Under the pieces are notes generated by a model that saw only the letters and a list, made by a program, of their open reading frames with translations, had not been told where the DNA came from and searched no databases. Made by a program: the position numbers and the translations under genes. From Microcystis aeruginosa LEGE 91341 (lineage in GTDB: Bacteria > Cyanobacteriota > Cyanobacteriia > Cyanobacteriales > Microcystaceae): a stretch of DNA of 64,000 nt. Each line of letters starts with the position of its first letter. Position 1 is the first letter of the stretch. The stretch spans positions 34,939 through 98,938 of the forward strand of contig NZ_JADEXY010000003.1 in assembly GCF_015206885.1 (NCBI RefSeq). Direction: 5' to 3'. Of this stretch, positions 56,699 through 64,000 are shown piece after piece.

Positions 56699-57445
56699 AT
56701 GTTTAAACTCCCAACTTTAACCTCAATTGCTGTTGCTGGTTTGTTAGTGGCGACGGCTGAAACTTCCCATGCTGCTATTGTCAATGGAAGTTTTGAAACT
56801 GGTAATTTTTCTAACTGGAATACCACCGGACAAACGAGCGTTGAAACTTCAAGTTTTCAGGTTACACCGGTTAACGGAAGTCATCAAGCCGTGTTACAAA
56901 CTTGTTTTTTTCTCAATGCTTGTGACGACAATCAACCCTTGACTAATGCTAGTAATTTACAATCATTTCTCGGCTTATCGGGTAATCAGTTAAGCAATCT
57001 ATTTGTTACTGAAGGTTCCGCTATCAAACAGACTATTACTGCTAATACTGGCGATGTTTTAAGCTTTTATTGGAATTTTCTGACTGATGAAGCTGCGGCT
57101 GATGTAGATTACAGCGATTTCGCTTTTTTTACCCTTAATAATACTTTATATCCTTTGGCAGATACTCAATCTAGTTTTCCGATTAATCCTTCTTTTTCCC
57201 ATTTAACGAAAGAAACAGGCTATCAACCTTACACGATAACAATATCCGTGAGTGGAGATTATATTTTAGGGTTTGGGGTAGTTGATGTGGATAAGACAGG
57301 AGGAGGAAATGCTACTGGAAATTCAGCTTTATTAGTTGATAATATCAAGCTTACTAATATAGCTAAAGTTCCCGAACCTGATAGTATTTTCGGACTATTA
57401 TTGACTCTAGTATTAGCCAGCAAGTGCAAGCGCAATAATTGTTAA
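56699..57445 (+). CDS. PEP-CTERM-type secreted protein
   Basis: 248 residues. A Sec signal peptide (about 1-25, ending TSHA-AIVNG) is followed by an extracellular beta-rich domain that opens NGSFETGNFSNWNTTG, common in PEP-CTERM proteins. The C-terminus is VPEPDSIFGLLLTLVLASKC with a basic end, i.e. a VPEP motif, a hydrophobic helix and positive residues, the sorting signal cleaved by exosortase. It starts 58 bp after the giant gene and may be co-transcribed, suggesting a shared extracellular matrix role, which is inference. AGGA lies before the ATG. A strong hairpin (57463-57491) follows. Confidence 0.85.
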   Translation: MFKLPTLTSIAVAGLLVATAETSHAAIVNGSFETGNFSNWNTTGQTSVETSSFQVTPVNGSHQAVLQTCFFLNACDDNQPLTNASNLQSFLGLSGNQLSNLFVTEGSAIKQTITANTGDVLSFYWNFLTDEAAADVDYSDFAFFTLNNTLYPLADTQSSFPINPSFSHLTKETGYQPYTITISVSGDYILGFGVVDVDKTGGGNATGNSALLVDNIKLTNIAKVPEPDSIFGLLLTLVLASKCKRNNC

Positions 57446-57462
57446 CATCACTCGCTATCAAG

Positions 57463-57491
57463 AAAACGGGTTTCTTAAAGAAACCCGTTTT
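57463..57491 (+). terminator. Palindromic terminator, copy 2
   Basis: AAAACGGGTTTCTT (57463-57476) and AAGAAACCCGTTTT (57478-57491) are perfectly complementary, 18 bp after the PEP-CTERM stop, ending in TTTT. It is related in sequence to 39496-39521. Confidence 0.75.
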
Positions 57492-57694
57492 ATACGACAA
57501 ACGGCTTTAGTCCGACTGCTGATTCCCGATAGTTGTCCCCTGAATCATCCCACAGTTTTATATTTTCTTTAGAGATGGGCTGTCCTAAAACCTGCTCAGA
57601 GCGGCCAAAAGTCAGAAAATAGAAATATAAGGTGCGATTAGAGAACTTGAGCCGCGATCGCACCCATCAGCCGCCATTGGAGAAAGATAAAGTT

Positions 57695-59380
57695 ATGGCA
57701 GATAACTACAGAAGTCGCATTGTTACCCAAGGTACCCAACGCAGTCCTAATCGGGCCATGTTAAGAGCGGTAGGTTTTGGGGATGAGGACTTTAGCAAAC
57801 CCATCATCGGCATCGCTAACGGATTTAGCACCATTACCCCCTGCAATATGGGAATTAATGATTTAGCAATGCGTGCCGAAGCAGCCACCAGATTAGCGGG
57901 GGGAATGCCGCAACTTTTCGGGACTATCACCATTAGTGACGGGATTTCCATGGGAACGGAAGGGATGAAATATTCTCTCGTTTCTAGGGAAGTAATCGCC
58001 GATTCCATTGAAACCGTCTGTAATGGTCAAAGTCTCGATGGAGTCCTCGCTATTGGGGGTTGTGACAAAAATATGCCGGGGGCAATGATTGCCATGGCCC
58101 GGATGAATATTCCCGCTATTTTCGTCTATGGTGGCACAATTAAACCGGGACGCTACAAAGATTGCGATTTAACCGTGGTCAGTTCCTTTGAAGCCGTGGG
58201 ACAGTATAGCGCCGGTAAAATCAGTGAAGAAGACCTCATCGGAATTGAACGCAACGCTTGCCCCGGCGCCGGTTCCTGTGGTGGAATGTTTACTGCTAAT
58301 ACCATGTCTTCCATTTTTGAAGCCATGGGGATGAGTTTACCCTATTCCTCAACCATGGCCGCCGAAGATGAGGAAAAAGCCGATAGTACCGAAGAATCGG
58401 CCAAGGTTTTAGTCGAGGCGATTAGAAAACAGATTCTACCTAGCCAAATTTTGACCCGTAAAGCCTTTGAAAACGCTATTTCGGTAATTATGGCGGTGGG
58501 GGGTTCCACTAATGCTGTGCTGCACCTTTTAGCCATTTCCCGCACCATCGGGGTAGAATTATCGATCGATGATTTTGAAACTATCCGGCAGCGAGTACCG
58601 GTTATCTGCGATCTTAAACCCTCCGGTCGTTACGTTACCGTGGATCTGCATAAAGCCGGTGGTATTCCCCAAGTGATGAAAATTCTCCTGGTTAATGGTT
58701 TACTGCACGGGGATGCTCTCACCATTAGCGGTCAGACTATCGCTGAGATTTTAGCCGATATTCCCGACCAACCGCCCTCAGGCCAAGATGTTATCCGTCC
58801 TTTTAGCAATCCTGTCTATAAAGAGGGTCATTTAGCCATTTTAAAAGGAAATCTGGCCACAGAGGGGGCCGTGGCCAAAATTAGCGGCGTGAAAACTCCG
58901 GTAATCACCGGACCCGCGCGGGTGTTTGAGTCGGAAGAAACCTGTTTAGAGGCAATTTTGGCTGGAAAAATTCAAGCTGGGGATGTGGTGGTTGTCCGTT
59001 ACGAGGGACCAGTAGGTGGACCGGGTATGCGGGAAATGTTGGCCCCCACTTCGGCAATTATCGGCGCTGGTTTAGGGGATTCCGTGGGATTAATTACCGA
59101 TGGTCGTTTTTCCGGGGGAACCTATGGCATGGTGGTTGGTCACGTCGCTCCAGAAGCGGCGGTCGGTGGTACAATTGCTCTAGTCGAGGAAGGGGATCAA
59201 ATCACTATTGATGCTCGTCAGCGTCTCTTGCAGTTAAATGTATCGGAGGAAGAATTAACCCGTCGTCGTAACCATTGGCAACCGCGGCCCCCACGCTATA
59301 AAACGGGAATTCTCGGCAAATTCGCCAAGTTAGTCTCCTCTAGCAGTCTCGGCGCTTTAACGGATCTGAATCTGTTTTAA
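57695..59380 (+). CDS. ilvD: Dihydroxy-acid dehydratase
   Basis: I choose ATG 57695 ([13 protein letters not shown]), with GGAGAAAG just upstream, rather than the longer frame from 57632; this gives 561 residues, the normal length. IlvD removes water from 2,3-dihydroxy-isovalerate and -methylvalerate in valine/isoleucine synthesis and uses an Fe-S cluster. Family motifs are clear: [29 protein letters not shown], the C-terminal TDGRFSGGT and [11 protein letters not shown]. The cluster-ligand cysteines are in place. It appears monocistronic. Confidence 0.97.
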   Translation: MADNYRSRIVTQGTQRSPNRAMLRAVGFGDEDFSKPIIGIANGFSTITPCNMGINDLAMRAEAATRLAGGMPQLFGTITISDGISMGTEGMKYSLVSREVIADSIETVCNGQSLDGVLAIGGCDKNMPGAMIAMARMNIPAIFVYGGTIKPGRYKDCDLTVVSSFEAVGQYSAGKISEEDLIGIERNACPGAGSCGGMFTANTMSSIFEAMGMSLPYSSTMAAEDEEKADSTEESAKVLVEAIRKQILPSQILTRKAFENAISVIMAVGGSTNAVLHLLAISRTIGVELSIDDFETIRQRVPVICDLKPSGRYVTVDLHKAGGIPQVMKILLVNGLLHGDALTISGQTIAEILADIPDQPPSGQDVIRPFSNPVYKEGHLAILKGNLATEGAVAKISGVKTPVITGPARVFESEETCLEAILAGKIQAGDVVVVRYEGPVGGPGMREMLAPTSAIIGAGLGDSVGLITDGRFSGGTYGMVVGHVAPEAAVGGTIALVEEGDQITIDARQRLLQLNVSEEELTRRRNHWQPRPPRYKTGILGKFAKLVSSSSLGALTDLNLF

Positions 59381-59391
59381 AAGTATAACTA

Positions 59392-59571
59392 GGGTTTGCG
59401 GCAAAAAGCTTTTCCTGGTGGCAGGGTGTGGGGTGTGGCCCCCCCTACCCCCCCGACATCGGGGGGGGTGTGGGGTTTTATCGATTTTCAGGGAAAAAGC
59501 ACCTGCTGCCTCCTGACTCCTGACTCCTGACTCCTTACCCCACAGTTAACCTTACTTTTGTCCAACTACTT
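59392..59571. repeat. Intergenic repeats: G/C hairpin, family A copy, heptamers
   Basis: Three repeated structures are packed together. CCCCCCCGACATCGGGGGGG forms a hairpin around 59449-59468. A direct-orientation copy of dispersed repeat family A spans 59467-59503. About three CCTGACT heptamers lie at 59511-59534. The hairpin may end ilvD transcription. Confidence 0.7.
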
Positions 59572-60432
59572 ATGACCTATCTACTTACTGTCTATCGAGC
59601 ACTCGAATGCCGTCCGGATACCTATCGGGATTGGTATGACCAAGGCAATATTTTAAAAGAAAGAATGGACTATTTTGGAGCCTTAATCAGCTACGAAAAA
59701 GCCTTAGAATATTATCCAGATGATTATTGGGCATGGTACAAAAGGGGTATGATACTAGAAGACTTGGGAATGTATGAAGAAGCGGCTGAAAGTTACTCTA
59801 ACGCTGCACAGGTAAAGGATGATAACTATTGGGCTTGGTACGATCAAGGTTGTGTTTATCTACAGGAATTAAAGGAATACGAAAAAGCGATCGCCTGTTT
59901 TCAACGGGCCCTAAGTCATAGTCCGGGGGACTATTGGGCTGCCTACCGGCAAGGGGAGGCCTATCGATTGCTCAAAAACTACGAACGCGCTATTACTTCC
60001 TATGATCTGGCCTTGGGAGCGCGACCCCGGGATTATTGGGCCTGGTATCGACGTGGCGACGCTTTCCGGGATTGGGGCAATCCCCAAGAGGCTTTATTTA
60101 ATTATCGTACCGCCCTCGATATCCGACCGCAAGATTACTGGTCCTGGTATCAACAGGGTGTGATCCTACAGGAATTACAGCGTTTAACAGAAGCGATCAC
60201 CTGTTATGAAGAATCGTTAAAAATCGATCAAGATGATCGCTATGCGTGGTATAATGCCGCCTGCTGTTATGCCGCTCTCGGTCAACAACAAAAAGCGATC
60301 GACTGTTTACGCGAAGCTCTAGACATAGAACCAGATATTTGCGGCGAATTAGCGCGTAATAACTTTGTTTTCGATGGTTTAAGGCAAAATGAAACCTTTA
60401 ATGACCTCTTGAGTTGCTATTCCCCCGGCTAA
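59572..60432 (+). CDS. Aromatic-rich TPR-repeat protein
   Basis: 286 residues made almost wholly of tetratricopeptide repeats, about seven units of 34 residues. A recurrent aromatic signature stands out: DDYWAWYKRG, NYWAWYDQG, DYWAAYRQG, DYWAWYRRG, DYWSWYQQG. This Trp/Tyr cluster occupies the start of helix A in successive repeats and would line one face of the superhelix. No signal peptide or enzymatic domain was seen. A protein-binding scaffold is likely. The partner is unknown. Confidence 0.88.
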   Translation: MTYLLTVYRALECRPDTYRDWYDQGNILKERMDYFGALISYEKALEYYPDDYWAWYKRGMILEDLGMYEEAAESYSNAAQVKDDNYWAWYDQGCVYLQELKEYEKAIACFQRALSHSPGDYWAAYRQGEAYRLLKNYERAITSYDLALGARPRDYWAWYRRGDAFRDWGNPQEALFNYRTALDIRPQDYWSWYQQGVILQELQRLTEAITCYEESLKIDQDDRYAWYNAACCYAALGQQQKAIDCLREALDIEPDICGELARNNFVFDGLRQNETFNDLLSCYSPG

Positions 60433-60473
60433 AATCCTTTTGCAGCACCTAGGGTTTGCTGAAAAGGTTTTTT

Positions 60474-60579
60474 GGGGGGTGTGTGGGATTTTAGGCATTT
60501 TCAGGGAAAAAGTGCCGAAAACTTCGCCCCGATTGCTCGAATATCCGGCACTTTTTTGATGGCAAAAAAGCCTAAAAAT
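60474..60579 (+). terminator. Family A repeat copy nested in a large palindrome
   Basis: GGGGTGTGTGGGATTTTAGGC... (60474-60516) is the third copy of repeat family A. Its AAAAAGTGCCG (60507-60517) pairs with CGGCACTTTTT (60546-60556), and ATTTTAGGC (60488-60496) with GCCTAAAAAT (60570-60579), giving a nested stem-loop that can terminate the TPR gene. Confidence 0.55.
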
Positions 60580-60642
60580 ATTAGCCAACAAGGTTTTTAG
60601 ATTCATTTAGCCGGTTTGGATTAGCTACAATTGCAATTAGAG

Positions 60643-60660
60643 AAAAATTATTGAGAATCT
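60643..60660 (+). promoter_or_regulatory. Candidate Fur box before the ferritin-like gene
   Basis: AAAATTATTGAGAATCT lies directly before the ATG at 60662. Its reverse complement (ATTCTCAATAATTTT) resembles iron-regulator (Fur) boxes reported in cyanobacteria. The position overlapping the ribosome-binding region would allow repression. Supported by the iron-related genes behind it. Not a perfect palindrome. Confidence 0.35.
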
Positions 60661-60661
60661 T

Positions 60662-61096
60662 ATGCGAGAACTAGACAGAGACAAAACCATCGAACAACTG
60701 AACGAAATCATGGAATTTGAACTAGCGGGAGTTGTCCGTTATACCCACTATTCCCTGATGGTGACAGGTCCCCATCGCATCCCCATCGTCCAATTTTTCC
60801 AAACTCAGGCCACGGAATCCCTCACCCACGCGCAACAAGTTGGGGAAATTCTCACCGGTTTAGAAGGTCATCCTAGCCTAAAAATTGCCCCCATCGAAGA
60901 AAGCTATGAACATAATATCAAAGCAATCTTGAGTGAGAGCCTCAATCATGAGAAAAAATCCCTTGATTTGTACAAAGCACTCCTAGAAACCGTCGAAGAT
61001 GCCAGTATTTACCTAGAAGAATTCGCTCGCGGTATGATCGGACAAGAAGAATTACATAATCTGGAAATTCGCAAGATGCTGCGGGATTTTGCTTAA
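60662..61096 (+). CDS. Ferritin-like (bacterioferritin-type) protein
   Basis: 144 residues, mostly helical. It has the E...ExxH pattern of the ferritin-like superfamily: FELAGVVRYTHYSL, then ESLTHAQQ, then NHEKKSLDLY and GQEELHNLEI, giving paired Glu/His metal ligands on four helices. Length is near that of bacterioferritins and DPS-like proteins, but I do not see the usual haem Met region clearly. It precedes the FTR1-type permease by 34 bp, same strand, so the two form an iron operon: uptake by the permease with oxidation or storage by this protein (inference). Confidence 0.82.
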   Translation: MRELDRDKTIEQLNEIMEFELAGVVRYTHYSLMVTGPHRIPIVQFFQTQATESLTHAQQVGEILTGLEGHPSLKIAPIEESYEHNIKAILSESLNHEKKSLDLYKALLETVEDASIYLEEFARGMIGQEELHNLEIRKMLRDFA

Positions 61097-61130
61097 GCTA
61101 GGATCAAAGCTAGAGTTTATTGACTAGCTT

Positions 61131-62051
61131 ATGAATCTCAGTTCCGCTTTACCCACTTTTATTATCACTCTCCGGGAAGGTTTCGAGGCCGCTTTAGTGG
61201 TGGGAATTGTCCTCGCTTGTTTAGAAAAATCCGGTCGATCGCAACTTAACTCATGGGTGTATCGTGGTATTGGTGCAGGAGTAGTGGCTAGTGTTTTGGT
61301 CGGTGTTTTGCTAGGGGGAATCCTTTTGCAAGTGGATGCCTCTCCTAGTCCTTATGTACCAATGATCAAGGAATTACTGGCCGCCACTTTTGGACTAATT
61401 GCCGTTTTGATGTTGAGTTGGATGTTAATTTGGATGACTCAACAGGCCAAATCTTTGAAATCTGAGGTAGAAAGTGCGGTAAAAGCGGGTTTAAAAGCGG
61501 AAAATGGGGCAGGAAAAGCGATTTTTCTGCTCGTTTTTATCGCTGTCTTGCGGGAGGGATTTGAAACTGTCCTCTTTATCCTGGCCCAATTCCAAAAAGA
61601 TTGGCAGATACAAGCGTTCGGTGCGATAGCGGGGTTAAGTTTGGCGACTTTGTTGGGAATTCTCCTATTTGCAGGGGGAGTAAAAATTAATATCCGTCTC
61701 TTTTTCCAAATTATGGGGACTTTCCTGCTCTTAATCGTTGCGGGATTACTCATCGGTGTTTTGAAACATATCGACGCAGGAATCAGTCTTTTAAGTGAAA
61801 TTGACCCTTTTTATCGCAATTTCTGTCCTTCTCTCCCCTCCTCCTGTCTTCTCGGTTTTCAAGTTTGGGACGGTTCCCAAATTTTGAGCGATCGCACTTT
61901 CCCCGGACTCCTCCTTAAATCCCTGTTTGGTTATCGTCAAAACCTCTATATCAGTCAAATTGTTGCTTATATCCTCTTTTTACTGCTTATCGGTGGCCTC
62001 TATTTCCAAAGCTTACGACAACGTCCTCAAACAGTGATCAGTAAACAGTAA
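61131..62051 (+). CDS. FTR1-family iron permease
   Basis: 306 residues, about seven hydrophobic segments. Both signature REGxE motifs are present: TLREGFEAALVVGIV near residue 12 and VLREGFETVLFIL near residue 142. These glutamates bind and conduct iron in yeast Ftr1p and bacterial EfeU. No cupredoxin or EfeO gene is linked, so the adjacent ferritin-like protein may be the partner. Heptamer repeats fill the gap after the stop. Confidence 0.9.
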   Translation: MNLSSALPTFIITLREGFEAALVVGIVLACLEKSGRSQLNSWVYRGIGAGVVASVLVGVLLGGILLQVDASPSPYVPMIKELLAATFGLIAVLMLSWMLIWMTQQAKSLKSEVESAVKAGLKAENGAGKAIFLLVFIAVLREGFETVLFILAQFQKDWQIQAFGAIAGLSLATLLGILLFAGGVKINIRLFFQIMGTFLLLIVAGLLIGVLKHIDAGISLLSEIDPFYRNFCPSLPSSCLLGFQVWDGSQILSDRTFPGLLLKSLFGYRQNLYISQIVAYILFLLLIGGLYFQSLRQRPQTVISKQ

Positions 62052-62107
62052 ACAGTAATCAGTGAAAAGATGGCAAGAAACTTCTATTTAATACTGCTCA
62101 CTTAAAA

Positions 62108-62179
62108 ACTCACATCTGATAACTGTTAACTTACCCACTGATAACTTACCCACTGATAACTGATAACTGATAACTGATT
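62108..62179 (+). repeat. Heptanucleotide tandem repeat (STRR)
   Basis: Runs of TGATAAC/TAACTGA, interrupted by two CTTACCCACTGATAA blocks, end right at the ATG of the next gene. It is the same heptamer as 38974-39020 but on the opposite strand. It would place the repeats in the 5' untranslated region. Confidence 0.85.
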
Positions 62180-63793
62180 ATGACTACTTGGCAATGTGAC
62201 GGTATCCCTAAAGATGGTAAAACCTATCCGCAAGCAATTGCGGGAGGTCATGAACCCTGCGAAAATACTACTCCTGATTGTCCTATCTGTGGCCTACCTA
62301 GGGAAGCGATGGATCCCGTAACAACGACGGTTAAAACCACAGTTGTAGTCTCCCCGGGGGGTACAACGAGAGTCGGTCAAAAATCTAACTGGTTACTTCC
62401 CTTCGCTTTGATAATTACCGCTTTAACCGCAGGTTTAGGGGGTTGGAGTCTATTGCAAATGGTGATTCCCAAACCCGATACTCCCCAAGTTGTCAGGGAA
62501 GAAACCCCAGACAAGCAACCCAAGGCAACTTTTGTGAGTAATACGGCTAAAAATCCCGATTTATTTAGCCAAGGTGAGAAAATACTGCTTAATTCCACTT
62601 CTAACAAAGAAAAAGGCGCAGCGGCCTTTAAAAAAGAAGATTGGGCAAATGCGATCGCATCTTATCAACTAGCAGCTACTCCCCAAGCAAACGATCCGGA
62701 AGGCAAAATCTATTACAATAACGCCAAAGCCAGAGAAAAAGGTAATCAAAATACTATAGCCGTCGTTGTCCCTATCGCTAACGACCCCAACAGCGCCAAG
62801 GAAATTCTCCGGGGTGTGGCCAGGTATCAAGAGGAGTTTAATAATTCTAATCCGGGTAATCCTTTAGAAATAGTCATCGCTAATGATGGCGGTGGGTTAC
62901 AATCAAAAGCGATAGCCGATGATCTGATTCAATCCGGTCAAGTTTTGGCAGTTATGGGCCACGGAATCGACCCTTTCAGTCAAAAAGCGATTGAAAGTTA
63001 CGAAAAAGAAGGATTAGCGATTCTTTCTCCCCTGACTACCAGTGTTAGTCAAACGGGAAATGCAACCCTGAAAACTATTCCCCTTAAAGATAAATCTCAG
63101 GAAGTTTTAGGCAGTTATCTGGAAGCAGTGGCCAAAACTGTGGCTAATTATGCTAGTAAGCAAGAGAATTCTCCGTCAGTGGTTCTTTTTTATAATTCCG
63201 ATAGTCCCTATAGTCAAAAATTAAAGGATTCCTTTGCTAAAGCGATCAAAGAACCGGGAGGCCAGATAGTTAAGGAAATGGACACAACTAAAGGCAATTT
63301 TAACCCTAAAACCGCCATAGATCAGGCAAGACAAGCCGGCGCTAGGGTGGTATTTTTGGCCCTGAGCAAAGATGGCGATCGCATTGATCAAGCCGTGGCC
63401 ATTGCCCAAGAATCGTCAGGAATGCTCTTATTAGGCGGAAATGAACTTTATACACCTGATATCCTTATTCAAGGAGCGGATAGCATCGACGGATTAGTTC
63501 TAGCAGTACCTTGGAGTTTCCAAGCAACGGATCCTTTTGCTAAAGATGCGCTGAAAAGTTGGCGCGGTCGCGTCAGTTGGCGTACTGCTACCGCCTACGA
63601 TACCATGAAAGTATTAGGAGAAGCGATCGCTAAAAGTTCTGACCGTGCTACTGTAGTCGAAACTTTAAATCGAGGAATCACCTTGCAGGGAAACACCACG
63701 GATTTTAAGATTTTTAATCAAGTTCCCCTAGTGCGTGCTAATCGCGGCAATGAGGGGCCAAAGGGTTCTCAATATCAATTCGATCCCATCTAA
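62180..63793 (+). CDS. Zinc-ribbon membrane protein with periplasmic ligand-binding domain
   Basis: 537 residues. A cytosolic N-terminus has a Cys-containing zinc-ribbon-like module (WQCDGIPKDG, CENTTPDCPICG). One transmembrane helix lies around 74-96 (WLLPFALIITALTAGLGGWSLL). A Lys/Pro spacer and TPR-like juxtamembrane segment (LFSQGEKILLN) follow, then a type I periplasmic binding fold (~195-520) related to branched-chain amino acid receptors (AVVVPIAND, VMGHGIDPFSQKAIESY, WRTATAYDTMK). The external half clearly parallels the sensor at 834-3566, so the same ligand-sensing module is combined here with a different cytosolic head. Role: probable signal input. Ligand unknown. Confidence 0.82.
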   Translation: MTTWQCDGIPKDGKTYPQAIAGGHEPCENTTPDCPICGLPREAMDPVTTTVKTTVVVSPGGTTRVGQKSNWLLPFALIITALTAGLGGWSLLQMVIPKPDTPQVVREETPDKQPKATFVSNTAKNPDLFSQGEKILLNSTSNKEKGAAAFKKEDWANAIASYQLAATPQANDPEGKIYYNNAKAREKGNQNTIAVVVPIANDPNSAKEILRGVARYQEEFNNSNPGNPLEIVIANDGGGLQSKAIADDLIQSGQVLAVMGHGIDPFSQKAIESYEKEGLAILSPLTTSVSQTGNATLKTIPLKDKSQEVLGSYLEAVAKTVANYASKQENSPSVVLFYNSDSPYSQKLKDSFAKAIKEPGGQIVKEMDTTKGNFNPKTAIDQARQAGARVVFLALSKDGDRIDQAVAIAQESSGMLLLGGNELYTPDILIQGADSIDGLVLAVPWSFQATDPFAKDALKSWRGRVSWRTATAYDTMKVLGEAIAKSSDRATVVETLNRGITLQGNTTDFKIFNQVPLVRANRGNEGPKGSQYQFDPI

Positions 63794-63837
63794 AATAGAC
63801 AATGTGATGTCGAGGAGTAGAAATCAAGTCTAATTTT

Positions 63838-64000
63838 ATGAAGAATATCTTAGCCATCTTAGCCTTATTAATGTCGGTGTCGGGAATTGCCGTATCTTTG
63901 GGACGGGAGGAAGTCCGATGTCATCTCGGTTTAGAATCGGCAGCCTGTCCCCGGGAAGAAGAAAAAACCAGCGAAGACACCCCCGCAACTACCCCGGAAT
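63838..64000 (+). CDS. Small secreted protein, 5' part (runs off window)
   Basis: Starts at ATG 63838. The first ~20 residues (MKNILAILALLMSVSGIAVS) are a signal peptide or membrane anchor. The visible mature part is short and acidic, with two Cys (VRCHLGLESAACPREEEK) and then Thr/Pro-rich sequence. The gene continues past base 64000. No family recognised. Confidence 0.6.
   Translation, partial: MKNILAILALLMSVSGIAVSLGREEVRCHLGLESAACPREEEKTSEDTPATTPE

Overview
The window looks like chromosome of a bloom-forming cyanobacterium, most likely Microcystis or a close relative. The evidence is HIP1-type GCGATCGC octamers throughout (for example 6548-6555), heptanucleotide tandem repeats, many small dispersed palindromes, and typical cyanobacterial families: zinc-ribbon Ser/Thr kinases, pentapeptide-repeat proteins, AAA-like sensors, CARDB/RTX giant proteins and PEP-CTERM proteins. 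The genus is inferred from gene style, not from a marker gene.

Layout. 1-591: the end of an acidic conserved protein. 834-5005: a membrane sensor joining an AAA-like NTPase to a periplasmic ligand-binding domain, converging on a second AAA-like ATPase. 5346-31306: about 26 kb of co-directional genes that read as one secondary-metabolite locus. In order: a VOC extradiol-dioxygenase-like protein, a nitroreductase, a FAAL-acyl-ACP dehydrogenase-ACP fusion, a KS-AT-DH-KR-ACP type I PKS, a KS-AT-ACP-TE type I PKS, a flavin monooxygenase, a type III PKS, an isoprenylcysteine-methyltransferase-like protein, a vanillyl-alcohol-oxidase-type flavoenzyme, an MFS carrier, an HlyD-type adaptor and an RND pump. 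The simplest model is that a fatty acid is activated as an acyl-adenylate, loaded and desaturated, extended twice with malonyl units, and passed to the type III PKS to form a phenolic lipid or alkylpyrone. That product would be methylated, oxidised and exported. I do not recognise it as microcystin or another well-known Microcystis pathway.

31307-38966: mainly housekeeping and accessory genes: a MITE-like element, a pentapeptide-repeat protein, a secreted Pro-rich protein, a coiled-coil membrane protein, a Ser/Thr kinase with an RDD membrane domain, trhO, tRNA-Ala(TGC), recO and an MFS permease. 38974-39531: heptamer repeats and the remnant of an Rpn-family gene.

39967-56640: one uninterrupted 5557-codon gene for a giant, probably type-I-secreted protein. 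It contains about 20 CARDB repeats, 4 Calx-beta repeats, an RHS/YD shell with a toxin-like tip, then further adhesin-like domains and RTX repeats. An Rhs toxin position lying inside the chain rather than at the C-terminus is the most unusual protein architecture here. A PEP-CTERM protein follows it.

57695-64000: ilvD, an aromatic-rich TPR protein, a ferritin-like protein followed by an FTR1-type iron permease (with a Fur-box-like sequence in front), a zinc-ribbon protein carrying the same periplasmic sensor domain as the gene at 834, and the start of a small secreted protein.

All functional calls come from reading motifs by eye; no database search was run.
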